The notes under the pieces were generated by a model that saw only the letters and a list, made by a program, of their open reading frames with translations, was not told the origin of the DNA and made no database searches. Positions 1 to 7,284 of a stretch of DNA of 14,017 nt are shown here, piece by piece (the stretch's first letter is position 1; each line of letters starts with the position of its first letter). The position numbers and the translations under genes are program-made. This DNA comes from Methanoregulaceae archaeon (GTDB lineage: Archaea; Halobacteriota; Methanomicrobia; Methanomicrobiales; Methanospirillaceae). The stretch lies in NCBI GenBank assembly GCA_019695435.1, contig JACTVF010000028.1, forward strand, positions 1 to 14,017, given 5' to 3'.

Positions 1-189
1 GGCCGGAAAACACGGCCCGGGCGCAAGGGACCTTCAAAAAGAAGGGATGGGAAAAGGTAAGCCGTTCAGCGCCATCCCTGTTCTCCTCTCATGTCGGCAA
101 CTGTCTTTGCGCTCGTTTTTGTCCGGGAAGTCCCTGATATACCTGTTTATTATGGGCCCGCCCGCCTTCCGGTCTCCCACATGGTAAAG

Positions 190-208
190 TTTATATTACA
201 AAATGTAA
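190..208 (+). promoter_or_regulatory. TATA box with overlapping palindrome, promoter of the secreted repeat protein
   Basis: TTTATATTA at 190-198 fits an archaeal TATA box. A perfect inverted repeat, TTACA-AAA-TGTAA (196-208), overlaps its downstream edge. The expected start of transcription is about 25 bases downstream, near 217-225, giving a leader of roughly 50 bases. A symmetric element touching the TATA box is the usual place for a repressor of the archaeal Lrp/TrmB/ArsR type. The regulator itself is unknown, and the palindrome could be chance in AT-rich DNA. Confidence 0.5.
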
Positions 209-257
209 AATAAACTATACAGGATGTTGGCCTTACATACCACATCTGCACGGAACC

Positions 258-264
258 AAGGAGA
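258..264 (+). promoter_or_regulatory. Shine-Dalgarno site of the secreted repeat protein
   Basis: AAGGAGA lies 8 bases before the ATG at 273. This strong site fixes the start and rules out the overlapping ORF that begins at 224 in another frame. Confidence 0.8.
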
Positions 265-272
265 ATTACAAT

Positions 273-1055
273 ATGAAATCACCACAAAATCTGGCAGGAA
301 GCATTGCAGTACTTCTGTTTGCCCTCGTTATCCTGGGGTTTGGGATAAGCCCTGTCAGCGCAGCGGCGGGAACGTGGCCATCCGGCAACAGTACCGCGAT
401 GCACGGTCACTGGGGTGGACAGCATTTTACCCCCAACAGCACCCAGCGGTATCAAATGACAGAATCGTTTATCACCAATCTCCAGAACCAGGGAGTCGAC
501 GTAAGCGCGGTACAGTCTGCGCTCCAGAACAACGACACGGCCACCGTGAACTCGTGGCTGAAGTCGTATTTCGACGCGCACCCGGGAACATTTGGCAATA
601 TCACCCATATGCAGAGAGGCCATGGCTTTACGGCGAATGCAACCGCCCGGCAGACGCATCTCCAGTCATTCATTACCCAGCTCCAGAACAAGGGAGTTGA
701 CATAAGCACGGTACAGACCGCGCTCGCGAACAACGACACGGCGACAGTGAAGTCGTGGCTGAAGTCATATATGGAAGCGCACCCGGGGGCATTTGGCAAT
801 ACCACCCATATGCAAAGGGGCCATGGGTTTACGGTGAATGCAACCGCTCAGCAGGCGCATCTCCAGTCATTCATTACCCAGCTCCAGAACAAGGGAGTTG
901 ATGTAAGCACGGTACAGACCGCGCTCCAGAACAACGACACGGCGACCGTGAACTCATGGCTGAAGTCATATATGGAAGCGCACCCGGGGGCATTTGGCAA
1001 TACCACCCGGTCGCAGTGGCACATGAGAAACACGACCGCCACTCAGTCGTCATAA
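273..1055 (+). CDS. Secreted protein with three 67-residue Asn/His-rich repeats
   Basis: This 260-residue protein is of unknown function and is exported. Residues about 10-31 form a hydrophobic stretch ending in SAAAG, a typical Sec signal peptide. The mature part is three tandem copies starting at residues 65, 132 and 199 with an exact 67-residue (201-bp) period; the third is cut short near residue 245. Each copy reads as two short helices (SFITxLQNxGVD, then NDTATVxSWLKSYxxAHPG) followed by a linker with HMQRGHG. Sequons (NDT, NIT/NTT, NAT, NST) recur throughout, suggesting a glycosylated envelope protein. Histidines in the N-terminal segment (HGHWGGQH) and in the linkers could bind metal. 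Copies 2 and 3 are nearly identical in DNA, so the duplication looks recent. There is no membrane anchor at the C terminus. It is a single gene with its own promoter and Shine-Dalgarno site. I recognise similar repeats only as hypothetical methanogen proteins. The function is inference. Confidence 0.9.
   Translation: MKSPQNLAGSIAVLLFALVILGFGISPVSAAAGTWPSGNSTAMHGHWGGQHFTPNSTQRYQMTESFITNLQNQGVDVSAVQSALQNNDTATVNSWLKSYFDAHPGTFGNITHMQRGHGFTANATARQTHLQSFITQLQNKGVDISTVQTALANNDTATVKSWLKSYMEAHPGAFGNTTHMQRGHGFTVNATAQQAHLQSFITQLQNKGVDVSTVQTALQNNDTATVNSWLKSYMEAHPGAFGNTTRSQWHMRNTTATQSS
666..1010 (+). repeat. Tandem 201-bp coding repeat, copies 2 and 3
   Basis: Copy 2 (starting at 666) and copy 3 (starting at 867) of the repeat inside the secreted protein gene agree at almost every base, including silent positions. 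Copy 1 (starting at 465) is more diverged. The pattern fits a recent in-frame duplication or gene conversion, and such repeats can expand or contract by slippage or recombination. Confidence 0.85.
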
Positions 1056-1084
1056 CGGGTCGATCCACCCCGTTCATCCTTTTT
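1055..1084 (+). terminator. Probable terminator after the secreted repeat protein
   Basis: An inverted repeat ACGGG (1055-1059) / CCCGT (1069-1073) with a 9-base loop is followed by a T5 run at 1080-1084, immediately after the stop codon. In archaea the T-run is the more important part. The rest of the 258-bp gap to the convergent permease gene shows no further gene. Confidence 0.5.
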
Positions 1085-1313
1085 CCCAGTAGTCCGAAGA
1101 TATCCTGATACCGTGCTGCGGCGATACTGCCGAGATCGCTCTTTTACCAGAAAACAGTGCCGGACCTGACCGGTACCTGTGCCCTTCTTCCCGCACAGCA
1201 GGTTTTTCCCCTCTGAACTGAGGGCTGGTCCCCAAGCTCGTCACGGGTGGTGAACCCATTCTAACGGTTGCGAGGTGCCGTTTGTGCCGGGGATGCGGAT
1301 TAGCAAAAGCACG

Positions 1314-2231
1314 TTAAAAGAGGAAGTATTCGAGGATCGGGATCGTCGCAAGGCAGAGGAGCGTGGAGAGGAAGACCCCCTGGGAAGCAAGTGTCGAGTC
1401 CACCTTGTACTCCTCCGAGAGCAGGACCGAGTTTGCGGCGACCGGCATCGCGATGAGGAGGACCGCGACGCCGAGGACGAGCCTGTCGGTGATAAACGGC
1501 GAGAGCACAAGAAAGGCGATGACCGGGATGATGACGAGCCGGAATGCGGTCACCAGGTACATCCGCCAGTCGCCGGCCAGCCGTGCGGCGGGGAGGGTTG
1601 CAAGCAGCGCCCCTACGACAAGCATCGCGAGCGGTGTTGTCGCTGACCCGATCAGTTCGAGTCCTGTATCCACCGGGGCAGGAAGCATGTAGCCTGCGAG
1701 GAAAAGGGCAAGGCCGATAAAAGATGCCACAAGGCCCGGCGAGAGCAGGACTTTAGGGTCGAGTTTCCCGGGCCGGCCCCGGGCGAGCAGCCAGACGCCC
1801 ATGGTAAAGACAAGGAAGTTGAAGGGCAGGTTGAAGAGGATCACGTAGAAGAGCGAACCGGGGCCGAGGACTGCCGACGCCACCGGGATGCCCATGAACA
1901 TGGTGTTCGGGAAGACCAGCATGAACTGGAAGACCCCTTTTTCGGCCGGTGTGGAAGGGAGGAAGTGGCAGATGAGGATACTGATAAGGAACGCGGCGAG
2001 GTAATAGCCGCCGGCGACCAGGAGCATGCTGTCGACGATACCCATGGTCTTTGCCGTGTCCGGCACCTGCATGCTGCTGATGGTGATCGCCGGGAGGGCG
2101 ACATTGACGAGGACATGGGAGATCAGGTGGACGCGGTCGCCGTTCAGGATGCCATACCTGCGGGCAGCAAACCCGATCCCGATGATGACAAAGAGGGAGA
2201 AGATTGCGATAAGGATGGTGATGAGTTCCAT
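1314..2231 (-). CDS. AEC (auxin efflux carrier) family permease
   Basis: A 305-residue integral membrane protein of the AEC family, transporters that move small organic anions or amino-acid-like solutes across the cytoplasmic membrane. The start is the ATG at 2231 and the N terminus (MELITILIAIFSLFVIIGIG) is the first membrane helix. About ten hydrophobic helices fill the chain, arranged as two halves of five separated by a short polar loop (LLARGRPGKLDPKVLLSP, around residue 150-165), as is usual for the family. Family features seen are RRYGIL after helix 1, the NVALPAITISSM segment of helix 2, and helix-breaking Pro/Gly in the second half (MLVVGALLA, IAMPVAANSVLLSEEY). Length is normal. The gene is isolated, convergent with the repeat protein gene and separated from aqpM by 369 bp. 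Substrate cannot be predicted; annotations such as malate permease would be over-interpretation. Confidence 0.9.
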   Translation of the reverse strand: MELITILIAIFSLFVIIGIGFAARRYGILNGDRVHLISHVLVNVALPAITISSMQVPDTAKTMGIVDSMLLVAGGYYLAAFLISILICHFLPSTPAEKGVFQFMLVFPNTMFMGIPVASAVLGPGSLFYVILFNLPFNFLVFTMGVWLLARGRPGKLDPKVLLSPGLVASFIGLALFLAGYMLPAPVDTGLELIGSATTPLAMLVVGALLATLPAARLAGDWRMYLVTAFRLVIIPVIAFLVLSPFITDRLVLGVAVLLIAMPVAANSVLLSEEYKVDSTLASQGVFLSTLLCLATIPILEYFLF

Positions 2232-2600
2232 ACCAGTGTCTCACGATCAATCCGAATGATGGTCTTTTCCTGTCCGGAGCAGATGGCACCTGGGTTCCTT
2301 TCCCGGCTGACACGCATGACGTCCTTTTCTTTTAAAGAGGCCGGTTTGATGCACTGCCGGTCTATGCCGGCAGAAGTGTTGATCTGATACGGACATATAG
2401 ATTAGGAAAGAGCCAAGGGGAGTGGCCGGGCGTCCTCAAAGAGTCGCGTGCACGTTGTTCCCTTTTGTGATTATTTTTGGGTTCGTCTCACAGGTTCCCG
2501 TGGCCGCTTCATGATGTCGGGCCAGAGCCTTTCATGGGGCAACAACCGGCAAACCAGAAAAAGGGGTGGAGATTTCTGTTCCCGCATCCCGCAGGCAGGC
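2232..2600. other. Intergenic region with the leader of the AEC permease gene
   Basis: I see no gene in these 369 bp. On the minus strand a TATA-like CTATATGT lies at 2393-2400, about 160 bp before the permease ATG, which would give a long leader. A hairpin CTGCCGG-N6-CCGGCAG sits at 2354-2373, near the expected transcript start. No strong Shine-Dalgarno is visible before the ATG at 2231. Near the left end of aqpM an A5 run (T5 on the minus strand) at 2558-2562 is a possible terminator for the aqpM operon. Open frames crossing this region lack ribosome sites and run antisense to real genes. Confidence 0.5.
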
Positions 2601-3341
2601 TTACTCCGCCGTAATCCGGTCGTAGAAGAATGCCGCTACCACCGCCCCGATGATCGGGCCGATGAGGTAGATTGGGAAGTATACCCAGAGGCTGGATCCC
2701 CCTAAAAGGCCGTCCATCACGTACGGCCCTAACGTCCTTGCAGGGTTGAGGGATCCCCCCGTGATATTGCCGGCCATCGTGATCATCGCGGCAACGGTTA
2801 GCCCAATGACAAGGCCGGCAAATCCCGGCGGGGCACGCTGATCTACGGCGACCCCCATGATAACGAGCATCAGGACAAAGGTCGCGATTGCCTCGACGAG
2901 GATCGCCTGCCCGTACCCGATCCCCGGAAACGGCGAGGTCGCCCCGAGCCCGCCGATCGTGACCGCTGATGCACCGAGCGACAGGTACAGGAGCAGGCTC
3001 CCCGCCGCAGCACCGATACACTGCGAGACCACATACCCGACTGCATCAAGAGACGGGAACCGTTTTGTCGCCCACAGGGCAAGGGTCACCGCCGGGTTGA
3101 TATGAGCACCCGAGACCCGGCCGAGCGTGTAGATCACGGCGGCAATGATGATCCCGAACACGAGGCCGATCGCGAGCCAGTCGCCAAGCCCCCCGAGTTC
3201 ACCGATCCCGACGTTGAATGCAGCCGCAGGTTTTGTGCCAGCCGCAAGCAGCAGTGTGATAACCGCCGCCCCGGTACCGAAATAAACCAGGAGGAACGTC
3301 CCGACCCCCTCTGCAAGGCAGCGGGAGGAGAGCGACGCCAT
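2601..3341 (-). CDS. aqpM: Archaeal aquaporin AqpM (MIP family channel)
   Basis: A 246-residue channel of the major intrinsic protein family, the same length as Methanothermobacter AqpM, conducting water and probably small neutral solutes across the cytoplasmic membrane. It has six membrane helices, and both NPA boxes are intact (HINPAV near residue 82; SLNPARTLGP near 199). Long stretches such as GGLGDW, GGLGAT and PFPGI match AqpM as I remember it. Using AqpM numbering, the selectivity filter keeps Phe62, Ile187 and Arg202, but position 196 (Ser in AqpM) is Gly. I chose the ATG at 3341, which overlaps the TGA of the DUF2180 gene by one base (TGATG), gives AqpM-like numbering and sits behind GAGGG; a GTG one codon upstream is the alternative. 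It is the last gene of the DUF2193-DUF2180-aqpM operon. Substrate preference is inference. Confidence 0.95.
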   Translation of the reverse strand: MASLSSRCLAEGVGTFLLVYFGTGAAVITLLLAAGTKPAAAFNVGIGELGGLGDWLAIGLVFGIIIAAVIYTLGRVSGAHINPAVTLALWATKRFPSLDAVGYVVSQCIGAAAGSLLLYLSLGASAVTIGGLGATSPFPGIGYGQAILVEAIATFVLMLVIMGVAVDQRAPPGFAGLVIGLTVAAMITMAGNITGGSLNPARTLGPYVMDGLLGGSSLWVYFPIYLIGPIIGAVVAAFFYDRITAE

Positions 3342-3553
3342 CACTTACCCTCTCCATACGCCGCATTGCAGTCCGGGCAGAGCATCCGCGGCATCTTCTT
3401 TGGCAGCTTACGGGAGGGGAGCGGGTACCCCCCTTCCCAGACATCGATCTCTTTTCGGATCGTGTGCTTCATGCATGTTCCCATACCGCAGGCAACACAT
3501 ACTGCCACGGCATCGCTCTCTTTTCCTTCTTTTGCACATATGTAACACTTCAT
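3341..3553 (-). CDS. DUF2180 small Cys-rich zinc-binding protein
   Basis: A 70-residue protein of the family known as DUF2180, function unknown, found mostly in methanogenic archaea. It has regularly spaced metal ligands: CYIC at residues 3-6, CVAC at 19-22, Cys27 and His30, and CPDC at 59-62, a B-box-like or cross-brace zinc pattern able to bind two metal ions. There is no signal peptide or membrane segment, so it should be cytoplasmic. I chose the ATG at 3553, behind AGGTGA, which gives the family start MKCYIC; the ATG one codon upstream (3556) is nearly as good. A longer form from 3580 would add nine lysine-rich residues and start upstream of the ribosome site. It lies 33 bases after DUF2193 and overlaps aqpM by one base, so the three genes should be co-transcribed. 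The family name is from memory. Confidence 0.85.
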   Translation of the reverse strand: MKCYICAKEGKESDAVAVCVACGMGTCMKHTIRKEIDVWEGGYPLPSRKLPKKMPRMLCPDCNAAYGEGK

Positions 3554-3586
3554 CATCTTCACCTGTTTTTTTAATTCCACCCTGTA

Positions 3587-5086
3587 TCAGACGGCCTCTT
3601 TCCACTGGCAGGAGCAGTGCCGGAAGTCCATGAGCGCGGCAGAGGCACAGTCCTTGCAGATCCGTGCGGGGGCAGCGGCGACCGTTTTGTTGAGCGCGAT
3701 GATGTTGGTCATCAGCGTCGCGGTGACCGGCTCGCTCGTTAAGAGGCACGGGTAGTCGGCAAGGCGCATCATCGCCGAGAACCGCACGGTCATCGCACAG
3801 GCAGGGTACGCGTACCGCTGCGGGTTCGCGATCACATCGTTTTTGAGGATCGGCGAGAGGTCCACGTTAAACCCGCCCACTTTTGGCGTGAGTGCCCCGG
3901 GCGTCCCGGCCTGCATCCGGCGGGCCTTGTCCACGAGTTTCCAGCCCCGGTACACCATGTCCATGAAGTCGCAGTTGTGCAGTTCGACCGCTGCCCCGCG
4001 CTTCGGGTACAGCTGGACGTAGTTGTGGTATCTTTTCGTGAGCATGTCCACGACCATGATCGCGTTGAACCCGTCGAGTTCGAGCAGGTACTCGGCGGCG
4101 CTCGCGGATGCCCCCGTCGCAAGCGAGAGCACCTCGTTCTCGGTCTTGATCTTCGGTAATGCGGCATGAAGGGTCTTGTCCATCACCTCGGTGACCGATT
4201 CAATGACCGCCATGATCACGTCGTCCTTGCACATGTTGTACGTGGACTGGGCGATATGGTGGGCGATATCGCCGACGCAGTAGGCGGGCACGGTGACGAT
4301 ATTGCCGTAGTGGACGTCATCATCGATAGCGGCCTTTACCGCTCCCGTCATCTTCGTGCGGTAATCCTTCATGTACTTCCGGCAGTCAAACGAGGACTGG
4401 CCGACGCTGTCCATAAGTTTTGCCTGGGCCGCAACCGGCGTTTCGTAGATCGACTGGATCATGGCGACCTCTTTTTTGACCGCATCGGCAAGCGTCGCGC
4501 CGCTTTCGACCGCATGGGCAAAGACATCCCCGATCCCGTAGGAGGTGTTCATGCCCCACGACTTTGCGGCGAGGATTGCCTGCTTGTGGGCGACCGGGAT
4601 CTTTGTTGTCTTTAAGATCCGGTTGACGATGTTGCTGCTGCTGCCCGGGATAAGGGCAAAGTCCACGACGCAGGTCGGACCATAGAACCCCGCGTAGCGC
4701 CGGGCCGATTCCTTTCCTATCAGGGCCTCGGCCTTCCCCACAGCCTTAACAAAGGTGTCCACGCTCTTTTTAAACGCCGGGTCCTCGTCATAGAGTATCT
4801 CCATGATGACCGGCGTCTGGTAATGCTCGACATAGGGATCGTCCTCGGGCCGGATGGTGGTGGTGAGGTTTTTGAGAATGGTGTAATGGGCGTTGACCGA
4901 GTCCTTGTGCAGGGCAAAGACCGCCTTGTTCTGGCTGCCTGCCGGTTTCATCTCCTTTACTGCATCGACGTAGGCCCTGGTGTCGTTAATGACAAATTTC
5001 TGTCCGCGCTTCTTTTTTATCTGGTTCACGTCGGCGTGCTGGGCAGCCATCGCCTCGGTGATCATCTTTTTTACGATCTCCTGCAT
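3587..5086 (-). CDS. DUF2193 family protein
   Basis: A 499-residue soluble protein of the family I know as DUF2193, conserved in methanogens, with no established function. There is no signal peptide or membrane helix. The chain is mostly alpha-helical with many charged residues. Recognisable conserved-looking blocks are FYGPTCVVDFALIPGSSSN near residue 150, WGMNTSYGIGDVFAHAVE near 195, and a C-terminal Cys cluster: CKDC (477-480) then HCSC (490-493), a possible metal or Fe-S site. The ATG at 5086 follows GGGAG (5096-5100) at 9 bases; a TATA-like element at 5147-5157 lies upstream. It is the first gene of the operon with DUF2180 and aqpM, both with short spacing. The family assignment rests on memory of methanogen genomes and I infer no reaction. 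Confidence 0.82.
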   Translation of the reverse strand: MQEIVKKMITEAMAAQHADVNQIKKKRGQKFVINDTRAYVDAVKEMKPAGSQNKAVFALHKDSVNAHYTILKNLTTTIRPEDDPYVEHYQTPVIMEILYDEDPAFKKSVDTFVKAVGKAEALIGKESARRYAGFYGPTCVVDFALIPGSSSNIVNRILKTTKIPVAHKQAILAAKSWGMNTSYGIGDVFAHAVESGATLADAVKKEVAMIQSIYETPVAAQAKLMDSVGQSSFDCRKYMKDYRTKMTGAVKAAIDDDVHYGNIVTVPAYCVGDIAHHIAQSTYNMCKDDVIMAVIESVTEVMDKTLHAALPKIKTENEVLSLATGASASAAEYLLELDGFNAIMVVDMLTKRYHNYVQLYPKRGAAVELHNCDFMDMVYRGWKLVDKARRMQAGTPGALTPKVGGFNVDLSPILKNDVIANPQRYAYPACAMTVRFSAMMRLADYPCLLTSEPVTATLMTNIIALNKTVAAAPARICKDCASAALMDFRHCSCQWKEAV

Positions 5087-5095
5087 ACGTCATGA

Positions 5096-5157
5096 CTCCC
5101 TGGCACCCCTCAGGGAGGTGCCTGTAAGGGAAGCATAGTCAGATCATCTATATTATT
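5096..5157 (-). promoter_or_regulatory. Promoter and hairpin leader of the DUF2193-DUF2180-aqpM operon
   Basis: On the minus strand AATAATATAGA (5157-5147) is TATA-like. Transcription would start near 5125, giving a leader of about 40 bases. That leader holds an inverted repeat GGCACC (5102-5107) / GGTGCC (5117-5122), directly followed by the Shine-Dalgarno GGGAG at 5100-5096. A stem touching the ribosome site could affect translation. It is short and does not match a riboswitch class I know. Confidence 0.4.
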
Positions 5158-5231
5158 CTTCAGTTCTGACACGGCGCGGTATCAGCCGGCATTATCAGGG
5201 AGTGTTTGGGGAATCCGGCTTGCACCACGTG

Positions 5232-5237
5232 AAAAAA
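5232..5237 (-). terminator. T-run terminator after the aldo/keto reductase gene
   Basis: T6 on the minus strand, 63 bases past the stop codon of the aldo/keto reductase gene and before the DUF2193 promoter. Archaeal polymerase stops at such runs without needing a strong hairpin. Only the run itself supports the call. Confidence 0.4.
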
Positions 5238-5300
5238 GGATCTTCGGGAGGGCCTGATGCTGGGATATCCGAAGGGTCCAGGGAGGTGTGCAGCGCCGGA

Positions 5301-6443
5301 TTATTTCCCGAAATATGCGGCGACCTCTTTGAGATGCTGCTGTACCGGGAGACCCTGCGGGCACTTTTCCTCGCACTCGCCGCACGCCAGGCAGCAGGAG
5401 GCAAATGCGGGAACACCGCCGAATATCCCGCCAAGTGCCCATGCATAGATCCCGCCGACCTGATCTTTTGCGTCGTAGATATGCGCCTGGTTGTAGTACT
5501 CGAAGCACCCGGGGATATTCACACCGTTTTGGCAGGGCATGCAGTATTTGCAGCCGGTGCAGGGGATCTTTATCCGCGAGGTAAATTCGTCCCTGACCCG
5601 TCCGATGACCGCGAGATCCCCGCGGGAGAACGAGCCGGGCCGCCCCTTCTGTGCGTACGCGATGTTCTCTTTGACCTGCTCCATGGTGGACATGCCGGAG
5701 AGGACGACGGTGACCTCGGGATGGTTCCAGACCCAGCGCAGGCCCCACTCTGCCGGGGTATGCCGGACTTTCGCACGGTCGAAGATCCCATGGATCCCGG
5801 GCGCGTCCTTTGCCAAGAGGCCGCCCCGGAGCGGCTCCATGACAACGACACCAACGCCCCGTTTTGCCGCGTACTTCAGCCCCTTTGTACCCGCCTGGTA
5901 TTGCTCGTCCATGAAATTGTACTGGATCTGGGCAAACGTCCAGTCGTACGCATCGACGATCTCCTTAAAGACCGGCAGGGCGTCGTGGAACGAGAAGGCG
6001 GGGTACCGGATCCGGCCGTCGGCAACGGCCTCGTCGAGGAACTCGAGGACACCGAGCTTTGATGTGTTCTCCCACGTCGCTTCGTTGAGCCCGTGGACAA
6101 GGTAAAAGTCGATGTGATCGGTGGCCAGACGTGCGAGCTGTTCGTCGAGATACTTGTCCATGTCCTCCCTTTTCGTGATAAGCCAGCTCGGGAGCTTGGT
6201 AGCAAGCTGCACTTTCTCCCGGTAGCCATCGCCAAGCGCCCTCCCGACCACCGGCTCGCTCTGGCCGTCGTGGTACGGGTACGCGGTATCGACATAGTTC
6301 ACGCCGCGGTCGATCGCGTACCGGATCATTGCCGTTGCCTTTGGCTCGTCGATCTGCCGGTTCTCGAACACCGGCAGGCGCATGCACCCGAACCCGAGGA
6401 TCGAGAGATCCATGGGTGCCTTGGGAAATTTCCTGTACAGCAT
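5301..6443 (-). CDS. Aldo/keto reductase with C-terminal 4Fe-4S ferredoxin domain
   Basis: A 380-residue cytoplasmic oxidoreductase. Residues 1-285 are an aldo/keto reductase (beta/alpha)8 barrel, with the opening ILGFGCMRLP and the catalytic tetrad D52, Y57, K83 and H117. Residues 295-313 carry CTGCKYCMPC...C, and residues 351-361 the classical CxxCxxCxxxCP. The fused iron-sulfur domain is typical of an anaerobic AKR subgroup and suggests electrons come from ferredoxin or an Fe-S partner as well as, or instead of, NADPH. Substrate is unknown. I chose the ATG at 6443 because GGGAGGAT lies just upstream and the family starts with MxYRxFxK. An upstream in-frame start at 6548 would reach into the neighbouring gene and has no support. 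The neighbours upstream are flavodoxin-like genes on the same strand, 76 bases away, which fits a redox role. Confidence 0.94.
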   Translation of the reverse strand: MLYRKFPKAPMDLSILGFGCMRLPVFENRQIDEPKATAMIRYAIDRGVNYVDTAYPYHDGQSEPVVGRALGDGYREKVQLATKLPSWLITKREDMDKYLDEQLARLATDHIDFYLVHGLNEATWENTSKLGVLEFLDEAVADGRIRYPAFSFHDALPVFKEIVDAYDWTFAQIQYNFMDEQYQAGTKGLKYAAKRGVGVVVMEPLRGGLLAKDAPGIHGIFDRAKVRHTPAEWGLRWVWNHPEVTVVLSGMSTMEQVKENIAYAQKGRPGSFSRGDLAVIGRVRDEFTSRIKIPCTGCKYCMPCQNGVNIPGCFEYYNQAHIYDAKDQVGGIYAWALGGIFGGVPAFASCCLACGECEEKCPQGLPVQQHLKEVAAYFGK

Positions 6444-6519
6444 GAGTATCCTCCCTGAACGGTTTTTGTTTATGCCCCGGTAAGGCGCGGGGGTATGAAT
6501 GCTTTTCCGGGCCGCCTGG

Positions 6520-7230
6520 TCAGATCCCTTTTTTGAGGCTGCAGGCAAGGCGCAGCGAACTGTTCACCATGTCGGTGAGGTCTTCCTGCGTGTACTGGTT
6601 TTTCTGTATCTGTGCCCAGTCCTTGGTTGTATCCTCGTCGTTTTCACCGACCCACGAGGCGATCGAGACCTCGGGGCTGTGGAAGCCCATCCAGGCAAAA
6701 AAATTCAGGAGGTTGCCTGCCACATGCTGCATCCCGTCCACGTGGCCGATGATGATGAGTGCCACGACCTTGTTTTTGATCATCCGGTTGCCGAACCACG
6801 AGTACTGGTTCTCGATGCAGTTCATCCGTTCGACAAACTTCTGGACGAGCGCCGAATGGTTGTTCCACCGGATGGGAGTGGCCAAAAAGAGGACGTCGCA
6901 GTCAAGGACTGCCGTATACACGGTGTCCATATCGTCGTCCTCGTACTTCATCGTGGACTGGCAGGGATAGGTGCAGTACTCAGGGTTCTCCGAGTAGTTG
7001 CCTTCGCAGTCGTAGATCTTCAGGTCTTTGAGCCTGATGAATTTCGTTTCGCACCCGAGACTTTTGCACCGGTCGAGTGCTTCAATGAGCAGCCGCTCGG
7101 ACTTGGACATGCCCGGTTCCTGCCGGCTCGATCCCGAGATCCCGACCACCCGGGTGCCTTTCACGTTTTTGGGGTCAGGTGCGGTGATCGCGCCGACACC
7201 GAATTTCCGTCCGACCATGGGAGATGGCAT
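6520..7230 (-). CDS. Flavodoxin-like NAD(P)H-dependent FMN reductase family protein
   Basis: Up to 236 residues, cytoplasmic, with a flavodoxin fold. The FMN phosphate loop is GISGSSR (residues 30-36), and the second flavin-contact motif is ATPIRWNNHSALVQKFVERM (117-136). Three cysteines at 75, 86 and 90 lie where iron-sulfur flavoproteins (Isf) carry their cluster, but the compact CX2CX2C spacing is absent, so an Fe-S cluster is unlikely. GHVDGMQHVAGNLLNFFAWMGF is typical of the downstream part of this family. It presumably transfers electrons from NAD(P)H to flavin or another acceptor. The start is uncertain. No Shine-Dalgarno precedes the ATG at 7230 or the ATG at 7218, and the fold itself begins only near residue 25; a GTG at 7164 would start just before it. 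A TATA-like GGTATAATAC at 7281-7290 could serve this gene. It lies between the frameshifted paralogue and the aldo/keto reductase. Confidence 0.85.
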   Translation of the reverse strand: MPSPMVGRKFGVGAITAPDPKNVKGTRVVGISGSSRQEPGMSKSERLLIEALDRCKSLGCETKFIRLKDLKIYDCEGNYSENPEYCTYPCQSTMKYEDDDMDTVYTAVLDCDVLFLATPIRWNNHSALVQKFVERMNCIENQYSWFGNRMIKNKVVALIIIGHVDGMQHVAGNLLNFFAWMGFHSPEVSIASWVGENDEDTTKDWAQIQKNQYTQEDLTDMVNSSLRLACSLKKGI

Positions 7231-7284
7231 ACGGTAGTGTGGGTACGGGAAGGGATATGGATTTGTCCTTTTGGGACTGGTGTA

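Noticed and set aside
1..120. Possible end of a gene on the plus strand at the left edge
   Set aside because: Frames 1 and 3 give short basic or mixed peptides ending at stops within 120 bp, but none matches a family I know and no frame can be preferred.
224..700. 158-residue plus-strand open frame
   Set aside because: It overlaps the secreted repeat protein in another frame, lacks a ribosome site and has no protein-like composition.
2448..2705. 85-residue plus-strand open frame near the end of aqpM
   Set aside because: Antisense to aqpM at its 3' end, no ribosome site, no recognisable sequence.
6644..6970. Several 74-145-residue frames overlapping the flavodoxin-like gene
   Set aside because: They are shadows of the real gene on other frames, without ribosome sites or family signatures.
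7161..7284. C-terminal extension of the flavodoxin-like gene to 7161
   Set aside because: This tail is out-of-frame reading after the frameshift; it is unlike the family and overlaps the next gene.
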